A stretch of DNA of 64,000 nt from Gordonia liuliyuniae (GTDB lineage Bacteria > Actinomycetota > Actinomycetes > Mycobacteriales > Mycobacteriaceae), in the NCBI RefSeq assembly GCF_021739025.1, contig NZ_JAKKOT010000009.1:1-64000 (forward strand). The letters run 5' to 3'. Numbering within the stretch: position 1 is the first letter of the stretch; every line of letters begins with the position of its first letter. The notes beneath the pieces are model-generated. The model saw only the letters and a program-made list of their open reading frames with translations. It had not been told where the DNA came from and did not search any database. Below are positions 24,607 through 32,909 of this stretch, one piece after another. Position numbers and translations under genes: made by a program.

Positions 24607-25044
24607 CTACTTCCCGACGCCGTTGATCCTCCGGTTCAGGGACGGGACGACGACGCCGACGAGGGCGCGGACGATTCCCTTGGTGAAGTCGAAGAAGTCG
24701 AAGTAGTCGCGCCAGACTGTGATCCGTCCTTCGCGGACCTCGAAGCGTCCGCACACCCAGAACCGCATGCGGACCGGCCCGAGCTTCAATTCGTCGATGC
24801 GTTCGGTGAGGACGACGCCGTCGGCGTCGGCGCTGATCGCGAGGATCTCGACGTCGAAGCCGAATCCCGGCCGATTCAATCCGCGCATGACCGGCGCGAA
24901 CTTCGCCATCCCACGCACCGTCGGCAGCGACACGTTCGTGTAGACGATGTTCTCGTCGACGTCGGCGAGAGCCGTGTCCAGATCACCGGACGCGAGGCCC
25001 GTCAGAAATTGTCGGACCAGGTCAACCGGATTCTGTGACGTCAT
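24607..25044 (-). CDS. Limonene-1,2-epoxide hydrolase/SnoaL-like protein
   Basis: A 145-residue alpha+beta-barrel protein of the SnoaL/LEH superfamily. The N-terminus NPVDLVRQFLTGLASGDLD and the central ENIVYTNVSLPTVRG are typical of limonene-epoxide-hydrolase-like proteins of mycobacteria. Candidate catalytic Asp/Arg residues lie in ERIDEL and VWRDYFDFFDF. It may hydrolyse an epoxide, but the substrate is open. I chose the ATG at 25044; the frame continues upstream without a good start. Its stop is 3 nt from the arsC-like stop. Confidence 0.72.
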   Translation of the reverse strand: MTSQNPVDLVRQFLTGLASGDLDTALADVDENIVYTNVSLPTVRGMAKFAPVMRGLNRPGFGFDVEILAISADADGVVLTERIDELKLGPVRMRFWVCGRFEVREGRITVWRDYFDFFDFTKGIVRALVGVVVPSLNRRINGVGK

Positions 25045-25207
25045 GACCACATGGTAAGCTACCTGCCGTTGTCTCGGCGAGGGTGATTCGTTCACCGTTA
25101 TCGGCGCGACTGCGGACTCCTCCACGCCCCTCGGGGCGCACGGTTTCTGCGTGTCGATGCCGCATCGTCGCGGCGCCACCGAACCGAAATCTATTGGAGG
25201 ACATCAC

Positions 25208-25819
25208 ATGTCGGATTCCACTCCGTCGCTCACCGTCGCCGTTCGCACCGGTAAGGGCAAGGGCGCCGCGCGCCGCGCCCGCCGCGACGGCCAGGTCCCC
25301 GCGGTCATCTACGGCCACGGTGCCGACCCCCAGCACCTGCTGCTCCCGAAGCTCGAGCTGAACACCATCCTGCGCAACTACGGCCTCAACGCGGTCATCG
25401 ACCTCGACATCGAGGGCACCAAGCAGCTCGCCCTGGCCCGTCAGGTGGACGTCCACCCGCTGCGCGACTACGTCGAGCACGTCGACTTCCTGCTCGTCCG
25501 CCGCGGCGAGAAGGTCATCGTCGACATCCCCGTCATCGTCGAAGGCATCCCGATGGGCGGCACGCTCACCGTGCAGGAAGCCGGTTCGGTCGAGGTCGAG
25601 GTCGATGCGCTGGCCATCCCGGAGAACATCGTCGTCGACGTCGAGAACGCCGCGGCAGGCACCATCATCACCGCAGGCGATCTGAACCTGCCGGCCGGTG
25701 CGGACCTGGTGACCAACGCCGAGTACGCGATCGTCGCCATCAACGAGGCCAAGTCGGCTGCCACTGCCGAGGACGACGCGGAGGGCGAAGCCGAGGCCGA
25801 CGAGGCCGCAGCCGAGTAA
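25208..25819 (+). CDS. rplY: 50S ribosomal protein L25/general stress protein Ctc
   Basis: A 203-residue L25 of the long (TL5/Ctc) type: an N-terminal 5S-rRNA-binding domain (about 1-95; KGAARRARRDGQVPAVIYGHG, then DVHPLRDYVEHVDFLLVRRG) and a C-terminal beta domain (about 96-190) followed by an acidic tail rich in Glu and Ala. It binds 5S rRNA at the central protuberance. A GGAGG site lies 8 nt before the ATG. It is directly followed by pth (no gap), the conserved actinobacterial pair. Confidence 0.95.
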   Translation: MSDSTPSLTVAVRTGKGKGAARRARRDGQVPAVIYGHGADPQHLLLPKLELNTILRNYGLNAVIDLDIEGTKQLALARQVDVHPLRDYVEHVDFLLVRRGEKVIVDIPVIVEGIPMGGTLTVQEAGSVEVEVDALAIPENIVVDVENAAAGTIITAGDLNLPAGADLVTNAEYAIVAINEAKSAATAEDDAEGEAEADEAAAE

Positions 25820-26386
25820 GTGAAACTCATCGTCGGACTGGGCAATCCCGGTCCAACCTACGAGAAGACCAGGCACAACATCGGCGCCGTGGTCGCCGAC
25901 AGCCTGGTCTTCTCGTACGGCGAGAAGTACTCGGTGCACAAGCGTTCCGGCGCCGAGACCGCGACCGTACGGATCGGCGACGAACCCGTGATGGTCGCGA
26001 AGGCCCGTGCCTACATGAACGTGACCGGACGCCAGATCGGTCCGCTCGCCGCGTACTACTCCGTCGCACCCGCCGATCTGATCGTGTTGCACGACGAGCT
26101 CGACATCGATTTCGGCCAGGTCCGGCTCAAGCTGGGCGGTGGCGAGGGCGGCCACAACGGACTGCGCTCGATCACTTCGGCCGTCGGGACCCGCGACTAT
26201 CTGCGCGTCCGGCTCGGTATCGGCCGTCCGCCCGGGCGACAGGATCCCGCCGACTACGTCCTGAAGGCGTTCCCGTCTGCGGCGAAAGCCGACGTGGAAC
26301 TGCTGATCGCGAACGGCGTCGACGCCGCCGAGACACTGGTGAAGCATGGACTCGAAGCCGCACAGAACGTCGTCCACACCTGGTAG
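25820..26386 (+). CDS. pth: Peptidyl-tRNA hydrolase
   Basis: A 188-residue Pth that frees peptides from dropped-off peptidyl-tRNA. Catalytic His19 is in TRHNIG, Asp92 in LHDELDIDFG and Asn67 in AYMNVTG; GGGEGGHNGLRSI is the conserved central motif. The GTG start follows the rplY stop immediately. The order rplY-pth next to prs and glmU agrees with the mycobacterial arrangement, except that the genes between have been replaced. Confidence 0.95.
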   Translation: MKLIVGLGNPGPTYEKTRHNIGAVVADSLVFSYGEKYSVHKRSGAETATVRIGDEPVMVAKARAYMNVTGRQIGPLAAYYSVAPADLIVLHDELDIDFGQVRLKLGGGEGGHNGLRSITSAVGTRDYLRVRLGIGRPPGRQDPADYVLKAFPSAAKADVELLIANGVDAAETLVKHGLEAAQNVVHTW

Positions 26387-26457
26387 CGGTACAGCAGTTT
26401 CGCCGACTCTTCCCCGTCGGCGTCGCCGATCGGCGATGATGATCTCGACCATTAATT

Positions 26458-26469
26458 GATCGATCGATC
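26458..26469 (+). promoter_or_regulatory. GATC-unit palindrome upstream of the beta-glucosidase
   Basis: A 12-bp perfect palindrome of three overlapping GATC units, 26 nt before the ATG and preceded by ATTAATT. It lies where a LacI/TetR-type operator would be expected; no local regulator gene is present. Confidence 0.3.
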
Positions 26470-26495
26470 CACATCGCTGTTCGTCAAGGAGCCGC

Positions 26496-27833
26496 ATGCA
26501 GGCCGTTCCCGTTCTCCCACACCGCATCCGATGGTCCGCCGCGACGGCGGCATTCCAGGTCGAAGGCGCACGCGCGGAAGGCGGCCGCGGCCGCTCCGTG
26601 TGGGACGCCTGGGTCGACACCCCGGGCAAGGTAGTCGACGGCGCCACCGCGGAACCGGGGCCGGACAGCTACCACCGCTGGACCGACGACATCGCGCTCG
26701 CCGCAGGCCTCGGCCTGGACCGCTACCGCTTCTCCATCTCGTGGACTCGCGTGCAACCCGACGGAAGCGGCGCCCCCTGCGCCGCCGGGCTCGACTACTA
26801 CTCACGCCTGGTCGACGACCTCCTCGCTGCGGGCGTGACACCGTTCCCGACCCTCTACCACTGGGACCTGCCGATCCCGCTCCACGAGGCGGGCGGTTGG
26901 ACAGTCCGCGACATCGTCGGCCGCTTCACCGACTACGCTGACACGGTCGCACAGCGGCTGGGCGACCGAGTCGAGAACTGGTACACGGTCAACGAGCCCG
27001 CGATGACCACGCTCGAAGGCTATGCGATCGGTTCGCTCGCGCCCGGCGAGTCCCTCCTCTTCGATGCTCTTCCGACGGCCCACCATCAACTGCTGGCGCA
27101 CGGTCACGCGGCACGCGTCCTCCGCGAGCACGGCGCCCAGGCTGTCGGCGTCGCCAACAACCACACCCGTGTGCTCGGGCTCCGCGACACCGCCGCCGAC
27201 GCGGCCGCAGTCGCCGCCTACGACGCGATTCACAACGGCGTGTTCGCCGACCCGATCCTCACTGGCGCATACCCTGACCTGCCCGGGATCGACGTCTCGA
27301 TGCCGATCGTCGACGGCGACATGGAGGTCATCTCGACGCCGCCGGACTTCTATGCGATCAATTTCTACAATCCGACGACCGTCACCGCACCCGGCCCCGA
27401 CAACCCGATCCCGTTCGAGATCGTCCCGACACCCGGCGCGCCGGTCACCGGTTTCGGCGACGAGTGGCCGATCGTGCCGAGCGCGCTGCGCGATCTCCTC
27501 GTCGGGTTCGCCGAGCGGTACCCGAACCTGCCGCCCGTCGTCATCAGCGAGAACGGTGCGTCGTTCCCCGAACCCGACACCTGCGACGGCCCGATCGACG
27601 ACGCCGATCGCATCGCCTACCTCGACGGCCATCTCCGTGCGATCGGCGAAGCGATGTCGGCCGGAGTCCGGGTGGACGAGTACACGGTCTGGTCGCTGCT
27701 CGACAACTTCGAGTGGGCCGACGGCTACACCCAACGGTTCGGCCTCGCACATGTCGACTTCGCGTCCGCCCGCCGAACACCGAAGTCGTCGTACGACTGG
27801 TATCGCCGAGTGATCGCGCAGAATCGCGCGTGA
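26496..27833 (+). CDS. GH1 beta-glucosidase
   Basis: A 445-residue cytoplasmic glycoside hydrolase family 1 enzyme. The acid/base Glu167 is in YTVNEP, the nucleophile Glu352 in VVISENGAS, and the N-terminal signature FQVEGARAEGGRG is intact. It hydrolyses aryl- or cello-type beta-glucosides. It lacks a signal peptide, so substrates must be imported; the coupled MFS gene (4-nt GTGA overlap) is the likely carrier. The upstream gap (26387-26495) has a 12-bp palindrome made of GATC units (26458-26469) after an ATTAATT stretch, a possible regulator site. Confidence 0.93.
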   Translation: MQAVPVLPHRIRWSAATAAFQVEGARAEGGRGRSVWDAWVDTPGKVVDGATAEPGPDSYHRWTDDIALAAGLGLDRYRFSISWTRVQPDGSGAPCAAGLDYYSRLVDDLLAAGVTPFPTLYHWDLPIPLHEAGGWTVRDIVGRFTDYADTVAQRLGDRVENWYTVNEPAMTTLEGYAIGSLAPGESLLFDALPTAHHQLLAHGHAARVLREHGAQAVGVANNHTRVLGLRDTAADAAAVAAYDAIHNGVFADPILTGAYPDLPGIDVSMPIVDGDMEVISTPPDFYAINFYNPTTVTAPGPDNPIPFEIVPTPGAPVTGFGDEWPIVPSALRDLLVGFAERYPNLPPVVISENGASFPEPDTCDGPIDDADRIAYLDGHLRAIGEAMSAGVRVDEYTVWSLLDNFEWADGYTQRFGLAHVDFASARRTPKSSYDWYRRVIAQNRA

Positions 27834-29080
27834 GCGCCGCGGTCCCCGGCGGTCGCCGCTGGATGACGTTGTTCACGCTGGCGTGGCTCGTCATCTGGAT
27901 GGTCCAACTGACGCCTCTGCAACTACTGCTTCCGTTGCAGTTGGACGACCAGGTGTCCGACGGCGGCGACGAGTGGATCCGTGGCGTCGTCGTCTCCGGA
28001 CTGATCCTCGGGATCGGCGGACTCGCGGGCGTCGTCGCCGGTCCGTTGGCCGGCGCCGCATCCGATCGCACGGACGGCGCCCGGATGCCGCACGGCCTCG
28101 GCGGTCGCCGCCGCATCTGGGCGGTCGGCGGCACGTGGCTGATCGCGGTCTCGTTGATCCTGACCGGTCTCGCACACCGGCCGTGGCTCGTCGGTGTCGC
28201 CTGGGTCGGGGTGTGCATCGGCATCGGTATCGCATCGGCCGCATTCGCGGCCCTCATCGCCGACCAGTTGCCGCCGGACAAGCGCGGCGGCGCGTCTGCC
28301 GCCATCGGCTCGTCCCAGGCGCTCGGCGTCGTGCTCGGCATCGGCGCCGTCGTCCTCCTCGGGCTCGACGTGCTGCCCGGGTACCTGCTGCTCGCAGTAC
28401 TGATGGCCGGGGTCGGCACGTGGGCTGCGTTCGGGCTACCCGACCCCGTCGTCCCCCGCGCACAGCTCGCGGTCGGCGTGCACCGGGACCGGTGGGCGTC
28501 GTTCCGCGACCGGGACTTCGTGTGGATGCTGACCGGACGACTCGTCACCAACGTCGGAAATGCGCTCGGCACGAGCCTGTTCCTGTTCTTCCTGATGTAC
28601 GGGCTCGGCCAGCGAGAGTCCGATGCCGAGGACAACCTGCTGGTCCTCGTCGTCGTGTACACCGTCTTCGTCGTCGGCGCATCGATCGTGTCCGGTCTGG
28701 TCGCCGATCGTCGCGGACACCGTCGGGCATTGACGGTGGCAGCGGCCCTCGTCCAGTCGGTCGCGGGCATCGTCGTAGTCGCCAGTCCGACGTTCACCGC
28801 GACGATGGTCGCGGCGGCGATCATGGGTGTCGGTTACGGCGCATTCTCGACGGCAGGCCTGGCCTTCGCCACCGATCTCCTGCCGTACGCACAGGACCAC
28901 GGCCGCGACCTCGGCATCGTCAACGTGGCCGCCGCACTCGGCCAACTCCTCGGCCCGGTACTCGGCGCCGGACTGGTCGCGTTGGTCGGCGGATTCTGGC
29001 TCGTCTTCGCCGGAGCCTGCGTACTCTCGATCCTCGGCGGACTGATCACTCTGCGCGCCCGGGACCCGAACCTGGTCTGA
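27830..29080 (+). CDS. MFS transporter, probable glucoside carrier
   Basis: A 416-residue major facilitator with about 12 hydrophobic helices. The first helix is FTLAWLVIWMVQLTPLQLLL; the loop between helices 2 and 3 is AGPLAGAASDRTDG, and a second half begins around residue 215 (DRDFVWMLTGRLVTNVGN). The GTG at 27830 overlaps the beta-glucosidase stop by 4 nt, so the two are co-translated. Sugar or glucoside transport is inferred from that pairing; GPH/SV2-like carriers with this look also move other solutes. Confidence 0.82.
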   Translation: MSAAVPGGRRWMTLFTLAWLVIWMVQLTPLQLLLPLQLDDQVSDGGDEWIRGVVVSGLILGIGGLAGVVAGPLAGAASDRTDGARMPHGLGGRRRIWAVGGTWLIAVSLILTGLAHRPWLVGVAWVGVCIGIGIASAAFAALIADQLPPDKRGGASAAIGSSQALGVVLGIGAVVLLGLDVLPGYLLLAVLMAGVGTWAAFGLPDPVVPRAQLAVGVHRDRWASFRDRDFVWMLTGRLVTNVGNALGTSLFLFFLMYGLGQRESDAEDNLLVLVVVYTVFVVGASIVSGLVADRRGHRRALTVAAALVQSVAGIVVVASPTFTATMVAAAIMGVGYGAFSTAGLAFATDLLPYAQDHGRDLGIVNVAAALGQLLGPVLGAGLVALVGGFWLVFAGACVLSILGGLITLRARDPNLV

Positions 29081-29108
29081 TCGGTCTAATGCCGCAGACG
29101 TAGAATTC

Positions 29109-29121
29109 CCGGAGACTCCGG
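29109..29121 (+). promoter_or_regulatory. Palindrome upstream of the first fabH-like gene
   Basis: CCGGAG-a-CTCCGG is a perfect inverted repeat 40 nt before the TTG start. It follows a TAGAAT -10-like hexamer (29101-29106) whose -35 is poor. It could be an operator or a 5' leader hairpin. Confidence 0.35.
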
Positions 29122-29160
29122 TCCGACGTGGTACCGGTTCGAGCATGAAGGAATGACCTC

Positions 29161-30273
29161 TTGGCGACACTGGTAACCCCGCCCTGGAAGCCCGACGTGG
29201 CGATGCTCGGCATCGGCGCGTACCGGCCTGCGCGGCTCGTGACGAACGACGAACTCTGCACCGTTCTCGACTCGTCCGACCAGTGGATCTTTGAACGCAG
29301 CGGCATTCACAACCGTCGCTGGATCAGCGGTGACGAGTCGATGCGCAGCATGTCGGCCACCGCCGCCGACCGCGCGATCGAGAACTCGGGCATCGACCGC
29401 GACCAGGTCGACCTCGTCATCATGGCCACCAGCAGCTGGCCGTACAACGTCCCGCACGGCGCACCGCTCGTCGCGGCCGACATCGGTCTCAACGGCGTCG
29501 CCGCGTTCGACGTCTCCGCCGGGTGCGGCGGTTTCGGGTACGCCCTCGGGGTTGCGGCCGACGCGATCCGCGCGGGCGGCGCCACGTACGCCGTCGTCAT
29601 CGGCGCCGAGACCATGTCCGTCGGCCTGGACGTCACCGACCGGTCGACCGGCTTCATCTTCGGCGACGGCGCAGGCGCGGTCGTCGTCGGTCCGAGCGAC
29701 ACCAACGGCATCTCGCCGATCGAGTCCGGCAGCGACGGCAACAGCGCCGAAGCCATCATTCAGAACTTCGACACCGTCTCGTACATGGCGCGCGCGGTGG
29801 AGTACCAGGGCAAGGATCCGGTGACCGATCCGGTCGGCCGCATGGTGATCAGCATGGAGGGCCCGCGCGTCTTCCGATGGGCCGCGATCACCCTGCCGAA
29901 GGCGCTGACGACGTTGTTGACGACGTCCGGCGCCGGGGTCGACGACATCGAGGTTTTCATCCCCCATCAGGCCAACGCACGCATCAACGACCTGATGAAG
30001 AAGAACCTCGGGTTCGCCGACGACATGCCGATGGCCAATGACATCGAGAACACCGGCAACACATCTGCCGCGTCCATCCCGCTCGCCATGGAGGAGATGC
30101 TGGCGACGGGCAAGGCCACGGGCGGCGAGACCGCCCTCATGCTGGGTTTCGGCGCCGGACTGAGCTACGCGGGCGCCGTCGTCACCATGCCTCCTGCGCC
30201 GAAGATCACGAGCTTCGACGGCCTCGCCGACGCGAAGCCCGGCCCCCTCGCCACGCACCTTCGTCTCCCATAG
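29161..30273 (+). CDS. 3-oxoacyl-ACP synthase III (FabH-like), divergent paralogue
   Basis: A 370-residue KAS III. The catalytic triad is complete: Cys122 (SAGCGGFGYALG), His269 (IPHQANARI) and Asn300 ([10 protein letters not shown]). It condenses an acyl-CoA with malonyl-ACP. Compared with the second copy at 32910 it departs more from the M. tuberculosis FabH sequence I recall: the signature WIFERSGIHNRRW replaces WIYTRTGIK-type, and it has a longer C-terminal tail. It may therefore use a different starter. TTG start after a GAAGGA ribosome site. It is followed convergently by the ABC exporter operon. Confidence 0.87.
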   Translation: MATLVTPPWKPDVAMLGIGAYRPARLVTNDELCTVLDSSDQWIFERSGIHNRRWISGDESMRSMSATAADRAIENSGIDRDQVDLVIMATSSWPYNVPHGAPLVAADIGLNGVAAFDVSAGCGGFGYALGVAADAIRAGGATYAVVIGAETMSVGLDVTDRSTGFIFGDGAGAVVVGPSDTNGISPIESGSDGNSAEAIIQNFDTVSYMARAVEYQGKDPVTDPVGRMVISMEGPRVFRWAAITLPKALTTLLTTSGAGVDDIEVFIPHQANARINDLMKKNLGFADDMPMANDIENTGNTSAASIPLAMEEMLATGKATGGETALMLGFGAGLSYAGAVVTMPPAPKITSFDGLADAKPGPLATHLRLP

Positions 30274-30313
30274 GAGCCCGCACCGGGGTCGCGCCCGAGG
30301 CAGGAGGGGAGCC

Positions 30314-31075
30314 CTACGCGTTCTCCTTCCGGAACACGGCGGTCCCCCACCACGTGCCGAGGGCGCTCAAGATCAGCGCGGCGAGAAGACCCCAGCCGAC
30401 TTGGCTCGATATGACGTCGCCGAGGAACGAACTGCGGACACCGTCGGTGATCCACCGGAACGGGATGAAGTCGCTGATCCGCTGCAGCCAGTCGGGGCCG
30501 ATCGTCATCGGCAGCAGGATGCCCGAGAGCAGCAGGATCGGCATCATCACCATGTTGATGACCGGTGCCATGACGTCCTCGCTCTTAGTGGTCAACGCCA
30601 ACGCGTTCGACGCGGCAGCACAGGCTCCGCCGACGAGCAAGGTGATGACGAGGCCGACGAACACCCCGCCGAGCGACCCGCGCATGCCCATCGCGTACCC
30701 GAGGCCGACGAGGATGAGCGCCTGGACCAGCAGTTGCAATAGATCGCGCAGGATGCGTCCGAACAACAGTGCCGTGCGGCTGGCCGGAGTCACCCGTTCG
30801 GCCTCGATGACGCCCTCGCGCCATTCCCCGATGAGGCTGAAGCCCGCGAACATCGCACCGAAGATGCCCAGCTGGACGAGCAGTCCGGGGACGAAGAAGG
30901 TGTAGGCGTTGTCTCCCGCGCCGGGGAACTGCGCGACCAGCGGTGTGAGCAACGGGCCGAACAGCAGCAGGTACATCACCGGCTGCATGATGCCGATCAG
31001 CACCCAGGCCGGGTTACGTAGATTCATCCGCAGCTGGCGACGGAACACGACGTACGACTCGGTGGCGAACGCCAT
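30314..31075 (-). CDS. ABC-2 type permease (DrrB-like)
   Basis: A 253-residue ABC-2 membrane protein with six predicted helices. The segment RQLRMNLRNPAWVLIGIMQPVMYLLLFG and the central motif GEWREGVIEAERVTP are typical of the DrrB/NodJ exporter subfamily. It forms the channel for the ATPase encoded just upstream; its ATG overlaps that gene's stop by one base (TGATG). Substrate unknown: such systems export drugs, lipids or glycolipids. Its neighbours are FabH-like enzymes, so a lipid cargo is possible. Confidence 0.85.
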   Translation of the reverse strand: MAFATESYVVFRRQLRMNLRNPAWVLIGIMQPVMYLLLFGPLLTPLVAQFPGAGDNAYTFFVPGLLVQLGIFGAMFAGFSLIGEWREGVIEAERVTPASRTALLFGRILRDLLQLLVQALILVGLGYAMGMRGSLGGVFVGLVITLLVGGACAAASNALALTTKSEDVMAPVINMVMMPILLLSGILLPMTIGPDWLQRISDFIPFRWITDGVRSSFLGDVISSQVGWGLLAALILSALGTWWGTAVFRKENA

Positions 31076-32088
31076 CACACGGCCTCCTTCTCGGTGCCGG
31101 CGATCGCGTCGGTCGACGAGTCCTCGGCCGGGGTGTCGTCGCGCAGCGAACGACCGGTCAGGGTGAGGAAGACGTCGTCGAGCGTGGGTTTGACGATCTC
31201 GATGCCTTCCAGGATGGTGCCGTGCGAGTCCAGGTCGCGGAGAAGACCGGGCACCACCCGGCCCGACCCGCGGACGCGAGCGCTCACCGCAGTGCCGTCG
31301 ATCTGGACGTCGGTGCCGATCGTTGCGAGCGACGTCGCGGCCCCGGCCACGTGCGCCGCGTCGCCGAACTCGAGCCGAACGAGGTCTCCGGACACCTGCG
31401 ACTTCAGGTTCTCCGGGGTGTCGGCGGCGACGATGCGACCGTTGTCGATGATGAGAATGCGGTCCGACAGCGCATCGGCCTCGTCGAGATAGTGAGTCGT
31501 CAGGAACACGGTGGCTCCCCGGGCCGACCGCAGCTTGGCGATGTGCTCCCACAGATTGGCGCGCGCCTGCGGATCGAGTCCGGTGGTCGGCTCGTCGAGG
31601 AACACGAGGGTCGGATCGTGGATCAACCCCATGACGATGTCGAGCCGACGCTTCTGGCCGCCCGACATATTCTTGGGCATGCGATCCCACAGCCCGTCGA
31701 GCTGGAGTTCGTCGAACAGCTCTTTGCCTCGGGCGACGGCGTCGCGTCGCGACATCCCGTACAGCTGTCCGTGGTCGCTGACCTCGTCGCCCGCCAATGC
31801 CTGCGAGAACGTCGATCCGGCCTGCGACACGTATCCGATGCTGCGTCGGACGTGAACCGGCTGAGTGAGGACGTCATAGCCGTTGACGGTCGCGGTCCCC
31901 TCCGTCGGTCGCAGAAGCGTGGTCAGCATCCGGAGCGTGGTGGTCTTTCCCGCACCGTTCGGGCCGAGGAAGCCGACGACTTCTCCTTCGGCGATGTCGA
32001 GGTCGACGCCGTCGACCGCGCGGACCTTTTTGGCCTGTTTGCCTCTTCCTGTTGTGAACGTCTGGACGAGTCCCCTGGCGTGGATCAT
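31075..32088 (-). CDS. ABC transporter ATPase (DrrA-like)
   Basis: A 337-residue ATP-binding subunit. Walker A GPNGAGKTT is at 42-50, signature MSGGQKRRL near 145, Walker B LVFLDEPTTGLDPQ and switch His in LTTHYLDEAD. The C-terminal 90 residues are the accessory domain of the daunorubicin-resistance (DrrA) subfamily. It energises the permease at 30314. The promoter at 32140-32168 is strong, and the PadR gene lies upstream on the same strand. Confidence 0.9.
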   Translation of the reverse strand: MIHARGLVQTFTTGRGKQAKKVRAVDGVDLDIAEGEVVGFLGPNGAGKTTTLRMLTTLLRPTEGTATVNGYDVLTQPVHVRRSIGYVSQAGSTFSQALAGDEVSDHGQLYGMSRRDAVARGKELFDELQLDGLWDRMPKNMSGGQKRRLDIVMGLIHDPTLVFLDEPTTGLDPQARANLWEHIAKLRSARGATVFLTTHYLDEADALSDRILIIDNGRIVAADTPENLKSQVSGDLVRLEFGDAAHVAGAATSLATIGTDVQIDGTAVSARVRGSGRVVPGLLRDLDSHGTILEGIEIVKPTLDDVFLTLTGRSLRDDTPAEDSSTDAIAGTEKEAV

Positions 32089-32139
32089 TCGCGAGTCACT
32101 TCCTCCGGATTAACCCCGTGCTCAAATTTGATTAACTCA

Positions 32140-32168
32140 ATGATGTTCGCGTCGTTCGAACGTGTCAA
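32140..32168 (-). promoter_or_regulatory. ABC exporter promoter with palindrome in the spacer
   Basis: Minus-strand TTGACA (32163-32168), 17-nt spacer, CATCAT (32140-32145). A perfect 10-bp palindrome CGTTCGAACG (32153-32162) occupies the spacer next to the -35. A repressor there would block RNA polymerase; PadR, encoded directly upstream, is the natural candidate. Confidence 0.55.
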
Positions 32169-32193
32169 CAGGTTTAGCAGCAGCCTCCGACAA

Positions 32194-32823
32194 TCATCGT
32201 GTGCGCAGCGCACGCAGATATCGGTCGCGCTCGACGAGCATCTCGGTGCCCGGGTCGTCCGAGGGCGGCGCCCACGCCTGGTCGAACGTCGACCGCATGT
32301 CGTCCCACTCGTCGAACACGGCGTCGATCCATTCGCGTTCGGTGCACGCCAGCCGGGTCCACAGATCAAGGGTGCGTTTGGCGTGCGGCGGGGAGTACTC
32401 GTCGGACCGACCCGCGACCAGTTCGTCGAGGGCGTCGATGAGCGCGGTGCGCCGGTTGGTCAGCGCTGCGCGCGCACGCTGCTCGCCGAGCGTCGGCAAC
32501 AAGCTGAACGCGGCGAGGAACGCCCGACGGTCGAATACGTTGACCGACTCGATCGATTCGACGATCAACGTCTCCAGCCGCGTCCGTCCTTCCGGCGTGA
32601 TCTCGTAGACGACGACGTCACGCCCGTCGTCGTCGACAGCCGTCGCACGCAGCAGTCCGTCCTCCGCCAGCCTGCGCAATCCGTGATAAATCGAGCCCGG
32701 CCGCGTGCTCGCCCACTCGTCCACCCGCCACGACAGGAGCTCGCGCCGGATCTGGTAGCCGTTCACCGGCTCGAACAGGCTCACCGCGCCGAGCAGTAAC
32801 AGCCGCGTCGTACCTGCAGACAT
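32194..32823 (-). CDS. PadR-family transcriptional regulator
   Basis: A 209-residue PadR repressor. The N-terminal winged helix (about 1-85) has LLLLGAVSLFEPVNGYQIRRELLSW-type sequence and the wing GSIYHGLRRLAEDGLL; the C-terminal helical dimerisation domain (Vir_act_alpha_C-like) follows. PadR proteins often control drug-exporter genes next to them, as here, where the ABC operon lies 105 nt downstream on the same strand and fabH is divergent 86 nt away. The ATG at 32823 lies close to short direct repeats of CCGGTA in the divergent gap. Confidence 0.85.
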   Translation of the reverse strand: MSAGTTRLLLLGAVSLFEPVNGYQIRRELLSWRVDEWASTRPGSIYHGLRRLAEDGLLRATAVDDDGRDVVVYEITPEGRTRLETLIVESIESVNVFDRRAFLAAFSLLPTLGEQRARAALTNRRTALIDALDELVAGRSDEYSPPHAKRTLDLWTRLACTEREWIDAVFDEWDDMRSTFDQAWAPPSDDPGTEMLVERDRYLRALRTR

Positions 32824-32909
32824 ACCTTTACGGTAGCCGGTACTTCCCGGTAGCCCGGTTTACGTGAGACCGTGAGTAGTCACAGACGGGAACTCAAAGG
32901 AGATCGTCC

